Source of the DNA: JAKQHY01 sp034429475
GTDB taxonomy: Bacteria; Chloroflexota; Anaerolineae; B4-G1; SLSP01
Assembly: GCA_034429475.1 (NCBI GenBank)
Contig: DAOUGD010000136.1
Coordinates: forward strand, 1-64,000
DNA: 64,000 nucleotides
Direction: 5' to 3'
The notes beneath the pieces were generated by a model. It worked only from the letters and a program-made list of their open reading frames with translations, did no database searches and had not been told where the DNA came from. The position numbers and the translations under genes are program-made. Shown here in pieces: positions 43,635-54,100 of the stretch (position 1 is its first letter; each line of letters opens with the position of its first letter).

Positions 43635-45245
43635 ATGATGGAAATTGAGGCGAAATTTCGCATTCCCAACCCGGATACTTACCTGATCCTACAGTCTATA
43701 CGCCGGATAGAGCGTTTTGCGATCCAGGAAGGCGTCACCCAGATAGTGCAAGACACGTATTGGGATACGCCCGATCGGCGCATTATGGGCGCTGGTTATG
43801 CGTGCCGCATCCGTCAAATTGGGGAAGAGTATACCGTCACTTTGAAATCGCTGGGAGCAGCGCAATCCGCCACCCACCGGCGCGAAGAACTCGAGACGCC
43901 CATCCCCAATCCGCTGCTGCCGCAACAATGGCCCGCCAGTCCGGTGCAGGCACAGGTTCTCAGCTTTATCCAGGATGCGCCCTGGCAGGAATTACTCCGA
44001 CTGCGGCAAATCCGTCAGAAACGTTCCGTGCAGCAAGGGAAACGACGGGTCGCCGAGTTCAGTCTGGACACGGTCGAGCAGGCGCACGGAAAACACACGC
44101 AATCCTATATGGAGCTAGAGATCGAGCTTCAGCCCGACGGCAGCGAAGCAGACCTGGCGGCTATGGTGACTTTCCTGCAAGATACGTACCACCTGGAACC
44201 GCAGCTATCGTCAAAATTCGAGCGAGGGCTGCACTTTGCCGGGATTGGCGTCACGAATACTCCGGGCAGTAAAGCAACCATCGGTATCCGGCCGGATGAT
44301 ACCATGACCGAGGCGGCGCGGAAAACACTGCGCTTTCACTTCCAGTGCATGGTGGCGCAAGAAGCCGCGACGCGCCTGGGAACCAACATTGAAGCCCTGC
44401 ACGATATGCGCGTCGCCACCCGGCGGATGCGCGCGGCGTTCCGCATCTATCGGGATTACCTGGACATGGAGGACCTTTCCCCGCACCTGAAGCGGCTCAA
44501 GCGCACCGCCCACATACTGGGCGCCGTCCGCGACCTGGATGTGTACCACGAAAAATTAACGGCGTATGTCGAGGCGCAGCCGCCCGATTCCCGCCCCGAC
44601 TTGACGCCCCTGTGGCAGGCCTGGGAACAGGCCCACCAACGCGCGCGCGCCGCGCTGGAAGTGTATCTGGAGGGCGCCGCCTATACCAAGTTCAAAACAG
44701 CTTTGGAGGAACTGCTGGAACACCCCCTCAAGGAACCCTGGCAGTTTCATTCCACCACACAAATCGCCCCACACCGTCTTAGCCACGTCGCGCCGGAGAT
44801 CATTTACCGGCGGCTAGGTGAGGTACGCGCCTACGATGAGTGGCTGCGCGGTCCCGACGTTCCCCTGGCGCGCTACCACCAACTCCGTATCGCCATCAAG
44901 TACCTGCGCTACACACTGGAATTTTTCCAGGGAATTGTGGGGCCGGAAATCGCCGCGCCCATCGAGCAACTCAAATCTCTGCAAGATTACCTGGGCGATT
45001 TACAAGACGCCGTGATCGCCTGCAACCGGCTGAACCACTTTTGGATGTGGGGCACGTTGGAGACACCGACAACGCCCCGTGCGCCGGTCAATTCCCCCCC
45101 CCTCGTCGCCCCCGACGTGGCGCGGTATCACGCCAGCCGCCAGCAAGAGATTCAAGAGAAGGTAGCGGCCTTCCCCACCCTCTGGGGACAGTTCCAAACC
45201 TCGGACTTTTTCCGGCAAATTGCCAAAGCCATCAGTATACTGTAA
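43635..45245 (+). CDS. CYTH and CHAD domain protein (triphosphate/polyphosphate-related)
   Basis: A 536-residue soluble protein. The N-terminal CYTH tunnel domain (about 1-200) begins with the signature ExExK (EIEAKF) and has the expected charged strands (VTQIVQDTYWDT, ACRIRQIG, YMELEIELQPDG); such domains hydrolyse triphosphates. The C-terminal CHAD domain (about 235-500) is helical with conserved His and Arg/Lys (NIEALHDMRVATRRMRAAFR, YHQLRIAIKYLRYTLEFF), and CHAD domains are known to bind polyphosphate. A polyphosphate kinase gene lies 0.8 kb away, so a polyphosphate role is likely. The start MMEIEAKF is at 43635; the ATG at 43638 is equally possible. It is followed by adk 47 bp downstream. 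Confidence 0.92.
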   Translation: MMEIEAKFRIPNPDTYLILQSIRRIERFAIQEGVTQIVQDTYWDTPDRRIMGAGYACRIRQIGEEYTVTLKSLGAAQSATHRREELETPIPNPLLPQQWPASPVQAQVLSFIQDAPWQELLRLRQIRQKRSVQQGKRRVAEFSLDTVEQAHGKHTQSYMELEIELQPDGSEADLAAMVTFLQDTYHLEPQLSSKFERGLHFAGIGVTNTPGSKATIGIRPDDTMTEAARKTLRFHFQCMVAQEAATRLGTNIEALHDMRVATRRMRAAFRIYRDYLDMEDLSPHLKRLKRTAHILGAVRDLDVYHEKLTAYVEAQPPDSRPDLTPLWQAWEQAHQRARAALEVYLEGAAYTKFKTALEELLEHPLKEPWQFHSTTQIAPHRLSHVAPEIIYRRLGEVRAYDEWLRGPDVPLARYHQLRIAIKYLRYTLEFFQGIVGPEIAAPIEQLKSLQDYLGDLQDAVIACNRLNHFWMWGTLETPTTPRAPVNSPPLVAPDVARYHASRQQEIQEKVAAFPTLWGQFQTSDFFRQIAKAISIL

Positions 45246-45292
45246 AATAAGGCCGTTCTCAGTATTCTTCAACCATTTTTAAGGAGAGACCA

Positions 45293-45955
45293 ATGACCGC
45301 AAATCCAAAATACATTATCCTGCTCGGCCCGCCCGGCTCCGGCAAGGGCACGCAAGCCAGTGTGCTGGGGGAAAATCAAGGACTGCCGCACGTCGCCAGC
45401 GGCGATTTGTTCCGTTACAATCTCAAGAATGCCACCCCACTGGGACTCCAGGCCAAGGCGTTTATGGACAAGGGCGAGTTGGTGCCCGACGACATCACGA
45501 TTGCGATGGTGCTGGATCGGCTGTCACAGCCCGACTGCGCCGGGGGCGCACTGCTCGACGGTTTTCCGCGCACCCTCGCCCAGGCCGCCGCGTTGGATAA
45601 GGCGCTGGCCGAAAAGGGCGTGCAGATCAACCTGGTACTCAACATCCAGGTGCCCGACGAGGAGATCGTCAGCCGCCTGAGCGGGCGATTGATCTGCCGC
45701 GAGTGCCAGGAACCGTTCCACAAGATGTTCAAGCCTTTTGAAACGTGCCCACACGGGAAGTGCCACGGTGAACATCTCTACCAGCGCGACGACGACAAAC
45801 CGGAAACCGTCCGCAACCGGCTGGCGGTCTACTGGAATCAGACCAGCCCCCTCATTGATTACTACCGCGCCAAAGGGATTTTGAAGGACATCAACGGCTA
45901 TCAGGCCATTGAGGTCGTGACGCAGGCGCTGATAGACGCCGTCGCGCAGCTTTAG
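45293..45955 (+). CDS. adk: Adenylate kinase with zinc-binding lid
   Basis: Catalyses ATP + AMP = 2 ADP in the cytoplasm. The 220-residue protein has the P-loop GPPGSGKGT, the AMP-binding region ASGDLFRYNL, the signature LLDGFPRTLAQA and a lid with four Cys (ICRECQEPF and CPHGKCHGE), which suggests bound zinc in place of the usual charged lid. The remaining core (DDKPETVRNRL) is normal. AAGGAGAG precedes the ATG. It follows the CYTH-CHAD gene and converges on ppk; a strong hairpin separates them. Adenylate kinase recycles AMP that polyphosphate enzymes can use, which suits the neighbourhood. Confidence 0.96.
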   Translation: MTANPKYIILLGPPGSGKGTQASVLGENQGLPHVASGDLFRYNLKNATPLGLQAKAFMDKGELVPDDITIAMVLDRLSQPDCAGGALLDGFPRTLAQAAALDKALAEKGVQINLVLNIQVPDEEIVSRLSGRLICRECQEPFHKMFKPFETCPHGKCHGEHLYQRDDDKPETVRNRLAVYWNQTSPLIDYYRAKGILKDINGYQAIEVVTQALIDAVAQL

Positions 45956-45965
45956 ACATAAACCA

Positions 45966-45996
45966 CCACCGCGCCGGGAGTTCCCCGGCGCGGTGG
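45966..45996. terminator. Terminator between convergent adk and ppk
   Basis: A perfect 13-bp GC-rich stem (45966-45978 with 45984-45996) and a 5-nt loop, 10 bp after the adk stop and 22 bp from the ppk stop. The T-tract after it is short (GCTTTA), so its strength on each side is uncertain. Confidence 0.75.
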
Positions 45997-46017
45997 GCTT
46001 TACCGTCCTTTCATCTA

Positions 46018-48189
46018 TCAATCCTCCAGGTCCCAAACTCCCCGATGGCGCAACATCCACAACTGGGTATTCCATACTTCTTGTCCCTCTTCGGGATGTA
46101 ATCGCCGGTAAGCGCCATCCGACATAAGTTGATGACATTGCACATTGTCGCGCAAGTGTACCTTCAAAATATTGTCGCGCACGGAGGCCAACATCAGGGG
46201 ATCGTCCAGCGGGAACAGCGTCTCCACCCGGCGATCCAGGTTGCGCGGCATCAGATCGGCGCTGCCCAACAGCATTTCTTCCTCCCCATTGTTGTGGAAG
46301 TAGAAAATGCGGGTATGCTCCAGGAAGCGCCCCACCACCGATGTCACGGTGATAGACTCGCTGATGCCGGGAACGCCGGGACGGATACAACAGACGCCCC
46401 GCACCTGTAAATCCACCCGCACGCCCGCCTGGGATGCCCGATAGAGCGCCTGGATGCAGTCCTTATCCACCAACTGGTTCATCTTAAATGCCAGGTAGCC
46501 ATTCCCATACCGTTGATGTTGGACAATCTCCCGATCGATCCGGTCAAGGATCTGTTCGCGCATGGACATCGGCGCGACGATAAGTTTGTTATACCGGTCT
46601 TTCCGCGAATAGCCAGTCAGAGCGTTGAACAAGTCGGATACGTCAGCGCCAATGGCCGGGTCACAGGTGAAGTACCCCAGGTCAGTATAAACGCGCGCCG
46701 TCACCGCGTTATAATTGCCGGTGGCCAGATGGACGTAGCGCATCATCCCTTCAGGCTCGCGGCGCACCACCATACACATCTTGGCGTGCGTCTTCAACCC
46801 CATCAACCCGTAAATCACATGAACCCCGGCGCGCTCCAACGCCCTGGCCCACACGATATTATTTTCCTCATCGAAACGGGCCTTGAGTTCGACCAACACC
46901 GCCACTTGCTTGCCCTGCTCCCGCGCCTCCAACAAGGCGTTGACCACCGGCGAATTACGCCCGACCCGGTACAATGTCTGCTTGATCGCCAACACCTGCG
47001 GATCGTGGGCCGCCGCCTGCAAAAAATCCACTACCGGTGAAAAACTGTCATAAGGATGGTAGAGCAAAAAACTTCCCCGGCGTTTGATGGTGGCAAAAAT
47101 AGTCTCATCTTCAGAGAGTGAACGGGAGGTGTAAGGGATAAAAGGCAGGTCTTTCAAGTCTTGCCGATCTATCCCCATCAACTCCATGATGGCCGACAAC
47201 CCAATGGGGCCATCGGCGGTATAGACCAGATACGGCGCCAGGCTGAGATTGGCGACCAGTGTATCACGAATCTGCGGCGGCATGTTCTTGTCCACTTCCA
47301 GGCGCACGGCCAGACCAAACTGCCGCATCCCCACACTCTCCTCAATGGCCTCCAACAAATCCGCGGCCTCGTCTTCCTCAATCTCCAGGTCAGCGTCGCG
47401 CGTGACACGGAACGGGTAAGCAGCGACCACTTCGAGGCCGGGGAACAGCTTGTCCAGGTTGGCGATGACGACTTCTTCGATCCAGACAAAATTGTCGGCC
47501 ACGACCGCCTTCAAGCCCAGGGCTTCGTAACTTTCGGCCTGCGCTTCTTCAGGGATACGCAACAAACGTGAGAATGTTCCCGGAATCTTCAAGCGGGCAA
47601 ACCGTTGTCCATGGATGGGGTCATTGATGACCACAGCTAAATTGATGCTGAGGTTCGAGATATGCGGAAAAGGGTGTCCCGGATCAAACGCCAGGGGTGT
47701 CAGCACCGGAAAAATCTCCCTCGCAAAGTGCTGGCGCAGGAGCCTGCGTTGCCCCTCCTGCAACTCGTCGTAATTGAGGATGTTGATGCCCGCAGCCTTC
47801 AATTTGGGGACGATGTCGTCGCGCCAGCAACGCATCTGAGCGTCAAGCACCGGCAGCAGCTCAAGGCGGATCGCTGCCAGTTGATCGGCCGGCGTCATCC
47901 CGTCAGGCGGAGCCTCCACCACCCCGGACGCCACCTGCCGGCACAAGCCGGAGACGCGCGTCATAAAGAATTCGTCCATATTGTTGGAAAAAATAGAGAG
48001 GAATTTAACCCGTTCCAACAGAGGATGATGGTGCTCGTCCAAGCCCTCCGCAAGTACGCGGGCATTGAACCTTAGCAAACTCAGTTCCCGGTTAATAAAG
48101 AGGCGCGGATCGTCCAAATCCGCTACTGGTTGAGCATAGATCGCTTCGGCAATTACTTCGGTCGTCAGCGGCTCTTCCAACATACTCAT
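46018..48189 (-). CDS. ppk1: Polyphosphate kinase 1
   Basis: Makes inorganic polyphosphate from ATP at the cytoplasmic membrane. The 723-residue protein has the full PPK1 layout: N domain (RLFINRELSLLRFNARVLAE and SNNMDEFFMTRVSGL), head domain with PVLTPLAFDPGHPFPHISN, and two C-terminal PLD-like domains. The phospho-histidine is His487 in RYVHLATGNYN; a second conserved His is in GRFLEHTRIFYF, and RNLDRRVETLFPLDD is near the end. The ATG overlaps the stop of the upstream macroglobulin-like gene (ATGA), so the two are translationally coupled, which is unusual company for ppk. A CYTH-CHAD gene is near on the other strand. Confidence 0.97.
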   Translation of the reverse strand: MSMLEEPLTTEVIAEAIYAQPVADLDDPRLFINRELSLLRFNARVLAEGLDEHHHPLLERVKFLSIFSNNMDEFFMTRVSGLCRQVASGVVEAPPDGMTPADQLAAIRLELLPVLDAQMRCWRDDIVPKLKAAGINILNYDELQEGQRRLLRQHFAREIFPVLTPLAFDPGHPFPHISNLSINLAVVINDPIHGQRFARLKIPGTFSRLLRIPEEAQAESYEALGLKAVVADNFVWIEEVVIANLDKLFPGLEVVAAYPFRVTRDADLEIEEDEAADLLEAIEESVGMRQFGLAVRLEVDKNMPPQIRDTLVANLSLAPYLVYTADGPIGLSAIMELMGIDRQDLKDLPFIPYTSRSLSEDETIFATIKRRGSFLLYHPYDSFSPVVDFLQAAAHDPQVLAIKQTLYRVGRNSPVVNALLEAREQGKQVAVLVELKARFDEENNIVWARALERAGVHVIYGLMGLKTHAKMCMVVRREPEGMMRYVHLATGNYNAVTARVYTDLGYFTCDPAIGADVSDLFNALTGYSRKDRYNKLIVAPMSMREQILDRIDREIVQHQRYGNGYLAFKMNQLVDKDCIQALYRASQAGVRVDLQVRGVCCIRPGVPGISESITVTSVVGRFLEHTRIFYFHNNGEEEMLLGSADLMPRNLDRRVETLFPLDDPLMLASVRDNILKVHLRDNVQCHQLMSDGAYRRLHPEEGQEVWNTQLWMLRHRGVWDLED

Positions 48190-51100
48190 TCTCCCTCCGG
48201 GGGCAACACACCTAACACTCCCCCGCCGCTACGCGCCCACACTTCAGGGAAATATACCTCGTACACTCTCGCCGGCAGAGTCTGATACACTCCCGGCAAA
48301 GCCGCTCGCAACCGGTAAATCACCTGGTAGGTTCCGGCAGGCAGTTCGCGCGCGAAGAAGGCGGCCTGGGCGTCCAACAACTCGCGGTGCTCAAACGGAT
48401 CGCCCCAACCCCCCATCAGCGTTGGCGTCAATGCGCCGGTGTCCGTCAGCGTCAGTGTCGGCGTCGGCGGCAGCAGCGACAGCGAAGTCACCGCCACCGG
48501 CGCAAATCCCGCCGGATAAGGGTCTTCCAATGCCACGTAATGCCGCACCTGCGGCAGCGTGAGAGTCAGACGCACTTCGATCAGATCGCCGGAATGGACC
48601 TGCTGCACCGGGCGACAGAGCGTGGGGGTATCGGTCGGCGGCGTCGCCTCACAATATTCACGGAAGAGGAGCATACCACGACTCTCCGCCATCACCTCAT
48701 CGGCCGGCCAGGAAAGTGCAAGGCGCGCAGCATAATACAGGCTACCGGCCCCGTCCGTGCGCGAAGCGACCAACACCGACGTGCCAGACCGCAACATCGG
48801 CAGGCTCTCACCGCCCTGCCTCCCCACCTGTACCTTCCAGGCAGGATTGGGCGCAGCTGGATCGGTCGTCGCCTCTGTCAACCGGCTGCCATTCAAAGCC
48901 ACATCCCAGGTATAGTCCGCCTGCCAGTCAGTGGTCGCGCGCATGGATTCGGCCAAAGCCAGCAGGGACCAGGCTGTCTCATACGGTGTCGCCCAATGCT
49001 CGGCGTCACGCACCGCCATCAGCCACCGCACCGCCAGTGGCAACAGAGGATCGTCCGGCGCAAAGTGGGCGAACACGGCGATCGCCAAAGCGGTCACCTG
49101 CGCGTCGGTCTCCCAATATTGTGAGGAAGCGGACGCTTCCCAGTGTGCGGCAGTGGCCGAGGTCACGGCATCTTCCCGCAGAGCATTCAACAACGTGGAC
49201 AGGCGCGTGTCGGAAGCGTCAATCCGCCCCAGGGCCAGCGTCAGGTAGGACTTGCCGGCAGCGTCCAGACCATCCCGCTTCGTATACAAAGCGCCCGCGG
49301 TGCCGCCAGGCCAGGCATAATCCGCCTCAGCCAGGGCGTAGAGGGCCAGGATGTAGCGCGAAGGGGGAGCGGCGCTCTGCAATCCTGTCGGCAACGCGCC
49401 ATTCACAAAAGCGACCGCGCGCTCCAGAACCGCAGAATGGACCGAAAAACCAGCCGCGCGCGCCCGCGCCAGTCCGATGATGACATAGGAAGTCAGCGCC
49501 AGGTCACTTTCTCCCTGCCACCAGCCCCATCCCCCATCAGGATTCTGACGCACGTACAGCCGCGCCAGGCTGACGGTCACGGCTTGCTGCCAGGAGTCTC
49601 CCAGGTCAGGGGCAGCGATCTCCAGCGTCTGCAAAGTCTGGTAGGCCACGAGCTGCGGCAAGAAATGGTTGACCAAGGCATCTGTCGTTTCATAGGGATA
49701 ATCGTCCAAGTACGCCAGCCCATCCAACACGGCGGAGGCAAGCGAATGATCCACCCGCACCTGCAAGGAGCTGGCCGCTCCCATCTCTTCAGGAATCAAG
49801 AGCGTTTCAAGACGCCTCCCGGCCTCCGATAGCGCGCCGGACACGTTGGCGGCTTCCGACGTCACGTAGCGGTACAGCGGAATCCCCTCTGTGCCGCCAA
49901 ACGCCGGCTGTGAAGTGTCCGCATACCCTCCACCCTCGGCGGAGAATAGGAGAGACGCCAAGGCGGCCTCCGTTTGCGGCACGACCAGTGACCACGCGAC
50001 GCGCGCCTGTCCGCCGGCGGGAATCGTAATGCTCTGCACGGCTGCACTTTCCACCAACACGCCGTCCGCTTCCAGCGTGATGGCGACCTCCAACGCCTGC
50101 TCGGTGCGGTTATGCACCACCGCCGCGACCTGCGGGCGATCCCCCACGACCAGGAAGCGCGGCGTCTCGGGGTGGATCAACAGGGGTTTCGTGACCGGCA
50201 ACTCCACTTGTGCCTGGCCGACCTGGGTATCCGCCGTTACTGCCTGAGCGACGGCCACCCACGTCGTCAACGCATCGGGCAACGTCAGGGGAATCTCAAC
50301 CTCTCCCGAATCATCGGTTTGCAGGCGAGCTTCCCACAATGCCGTATCCGGGAATGATACCCCAATAGCCGTTGCCATGCTCGCGGCCCGGTCGCCCATG
50401 CCCCCCGCCGTCTGCCCGGCGGCGCTCCCCGCTGCTTCCGCCGCCAACCGGTCGAGGTCTTGCACCAAACGGTTGAACGACACCAGCAGCGAATCGCCCG
50501 TCGCCACCCGCAAGCTGCGCGCGCCATAGAAGGTCTCCAGAATTTGGGGAACAGCGCCCGCACGCAATCGCCACACAGCTTGGTCCACCACGGCCAGGCT
50601 GACCTCCGCGGCTACCGGCGCGCCATTCACATCCGCAGTGCGGACGGTTAGCACCACCGAGTCGCCCGGCGCATAAGAAGTCTGTTGGTCCGGCGTCACC
50701 GTAACATCAATCTGCGCTTGGGTTGACTCAACCAGCAATTGCACGTAACCCGCGCGCACATCGGGAGTCGGGTAAGCCTCGTCCGCCATCCGGATCGCCA
50801 CAAATGAGACCACGACATTGGGGAAGTAGGTCGCCGGGATGGGCAACTCGATCACCGGATCAGGCGTCTCAAAGGCGAAGCGCTCAATGTGCAAAATCTT
50901 GTCACGTTCCACCGTCATCAAAACCTGATAAGGGCCTTCAAATGCGATGGGCAGCAAAATACGGGCAGTGTTCCCCACCTGATAACGGCTGAGGTCGGCT
51001 ACCGGGGTCAGCCGGCCAGCGACCGACGGCCATTGGGCGGTCCCATCCCCGCTTACCCAAAGCGACGTTTCGGCGCGGGCAACATTCCCGGCAGCGTCGC

Positions 51101-54100
51101 GGGTTTCGGCCACGATGATGTAGACGCCGCTTCTGGGGGGTTTCAAATCGGCAGTGACCAAGCCGTCCGCAGCGGTCGTCACATCCAGGGTTGAGACCAC
51201 CGTATCTGTGTAAGCCCAACCCGATTCGACCACAGAAGGCGCAACCGGATACCACACACGGGAGAGCAACGTAACGGTCACTTTTTGCGCCGGCGCCGGC
51301 GCCTGAAACCAATCCCAGGCGCGCACTTCGACAGCAGTGCGGCTGCCGGCCGCAACAACCCACTGCTGTGGTTGGACTCCCAGGTAAACACCGGCGGCGT
51401 GAATCACCATAGCCCCAGCGCCACTCACCGGCAGGCCATCCTCATCCGATAACGTTGCCTCGAAGCGCCATTGCTGGGAACTCAGTGACTTCAAAGTCGC
51501 CGGCAGTTCAATGAGAAATTGACCCTGCGCGTCGGTCGCGGCGTCTCCCTCGGCAATAGGTTGGGACACCTGCGCGTCGGAGAGGTAAGGTGTCGCACGC
51601 ACCGTCCAATGCAGCGGCGTATGAGCCACCGGGCCACCGAAGAGGTACGCGGCCTGCACCAACGCGCGCGCCGATTGGCCCTGAAGGATTTGCGCAAATT
51701 CCGGCGTTACCGTCACTTCAAACGCTGCTTTGCGAGACGCGGCCACCGTGAGATTCAAGGTCTGCAAGGGCTGCTCTACCCCTGCCGCAGTGACAAATAA
51801 ACGATACCCGCCCACCGCAACGTTTTCCATCAGGAAAATTTCCCCGGCAAACGTGCCCTGCTCTGAAAGCGCCAGGGTGTCCGAATAGAGAGTGTTTCCT
51901 TGCACATCCTGCAACACCACGCCAACCGGCATAGTCGCATCCGGCAGACGATAGTCTACATCGCTCCCCTCACGCACGACTCCCCAGAAATGCATCTTCT
52001 GTCCAGGATAATATAGGGAACGATCGGTATACAAGAAGGTAGTAAACGGCATAAACGGCCCGTAGTCAGTCGCCAGGTCAAAGGCCCACGGCGATGCTTC
52101 GGCCTGCCAGGAGGTAACGGCAAGGCCGAAACCAGGCGCGCCCGGCTCCCCGACGATGGCCGCCACATTTTGCCACAAATCGCTGCGCGGGCTGAGGGGA
52201 ATCTGCGCCAGGCCGTCGTTGTTCGTTGTGCCGGCCGCGAGCAAGACGCCTTCCTGGTCAACCAACCGGACGGCCGTGCGGCTGATAGGCTCGCCACTGC
52301 GCAAATCCGTCACCCAGACTAACGCTTCTTCGGGCGCCAGTTTGAGCAACAGGTGCAGATCCACCACCGCCAGATTGACGCGGCGCTCACCCCACAACGG
52401 TGCCGTCCAACTTAGCGCGTAGTATCCGGTCGGCAAAGGCGTTCCGCGCCGCGTCAACGTCACTGGCGCCGCAGTCATCCGGTTCACCGGGACGTCAAAA
52501 GCTTCCGCCCACTCGCGCAAAGGGGTGCCATCCCCAATCCGCGGGCCACGGATAAAGGTGGTTTCGTCCAACTCGCTCAACACAAAATCCATCTCATCCA
52601 GGTTACGTACCAGGAAATAGAAACGCGCGGAATCGGCGGCATTCAGAGTCAGCATATCCCAATCGCTCACCGGACCGATCAATGGCGCCAGATCGCCGGT
52701 AGTAAAACAAGCGGAATTTTCTTCGGCGATCTCGTGGTCGTATACATCCGTCACGCCGGAAGCCAGTGTGACACAATACTCCGTGCGAGGTTCTTTGTCC
52801 CAGGAAACCTGATAAGTGTTTGTCTCATGGTCGAAGTAACCATACAAATTTTCGACGCCCGGATCCGGCTCGATACGTAAGTTTGCCGCCACAGTGGCGG
52901 CATCAATGGCGCCCGCAAAAGTAATGCGCAGCGGCGTATCCACCGGCGTCCCCCTGGCGCCGTCGGCCGGCGCAAACGCCTGCACCGTAGGGGCAGGTAT
53001 GGTCTCGAACATCCAACTCTGCGGGTTTTGCAAGGGAACACTGGTGATGGCACGCGCACGCTCCCCCACGCGCACAGTATAGCGCGTATCCAGGTTCAAC
53101 CGGCGGGTAGGAGTGAAGACCAGGAGCGCCCCGCCGTCCGCCCACGTCACCGTGCCGGAAATGATCGCACCATCCTCGGCCCTGACACTAAATACGCTGC
53201 CCGTGATTTCCTGATCCATCGGCGTGTTGAACTTCACACGCACGCCAGTCTCCAAGAGAACATCTTTTTGGCCGAATTGTGGGGAGATTTCCTGAATGAC
53301 CGGTAAGGCGGTGTTGAAATACCAGACGGTGGGTTCTGCCAGCGTCGCGCCATCTACACTCCGCACTCCGGCCTCCAACGTGACCTGATAGGTCGCGCCG
53401 GCAGCCCAACCACTCAACGGGTCGAAGCGATACAGCGACGTATTGATCCAGACGCCATCCCCCAGCACTGCGGGCGAGAATTTCAGCGGCAAAGCCGGAC
53501 AATCCGCACGCGCCACCTGCCCCACGCAATTCACAGGAATCACAGCCCGGTTGAAGGCGATGAAAACAGGGGCGTCCGCGCGCACCTCGATGGCAGCATC
53601 TGCCGGGTCCACCTGGGTCACCCGCAGGGGCGCCACGGTCGAGAAAGCAAAGACCAACTCATTGGCCAGCGACAGTCCCTCAGTGGAACGCGCCTCCGTA
53701 TCGAGCGAAACACGATAGCGCGTCGCCGAAGTTAGGGCTTTGGGGCGGAAAACCAGCGTGCTGTTATCCCGCCACACCAGGTCTCCATCCACGGGAGGTG
53801 ACAGGTGAAAGGATTGGGCAACACTGTCACGGTCCATCGGTTGATCAAATTGCACAACGATTTCAGTATCCAACGGCGAGTCTTGCCCGGTGCGGGGGCT
53901 GTGCGTGACCACCACGGGCGGATAAGGCCCGGCAGGCATGGGTGGTGTAGGCGTTGCAGTGAGCATCGGCGAGGGTTCAGGTGTGACGGTCAGCGTCGGC
54001 GCAGGCGTCGCCGTAGGCGAGCGCAGTAATCCAAGATTACAGCCAGAAATCCATAAGAGCAGCAACAACCATGGGGCTAATAAAAGGTATGATATTCGTT

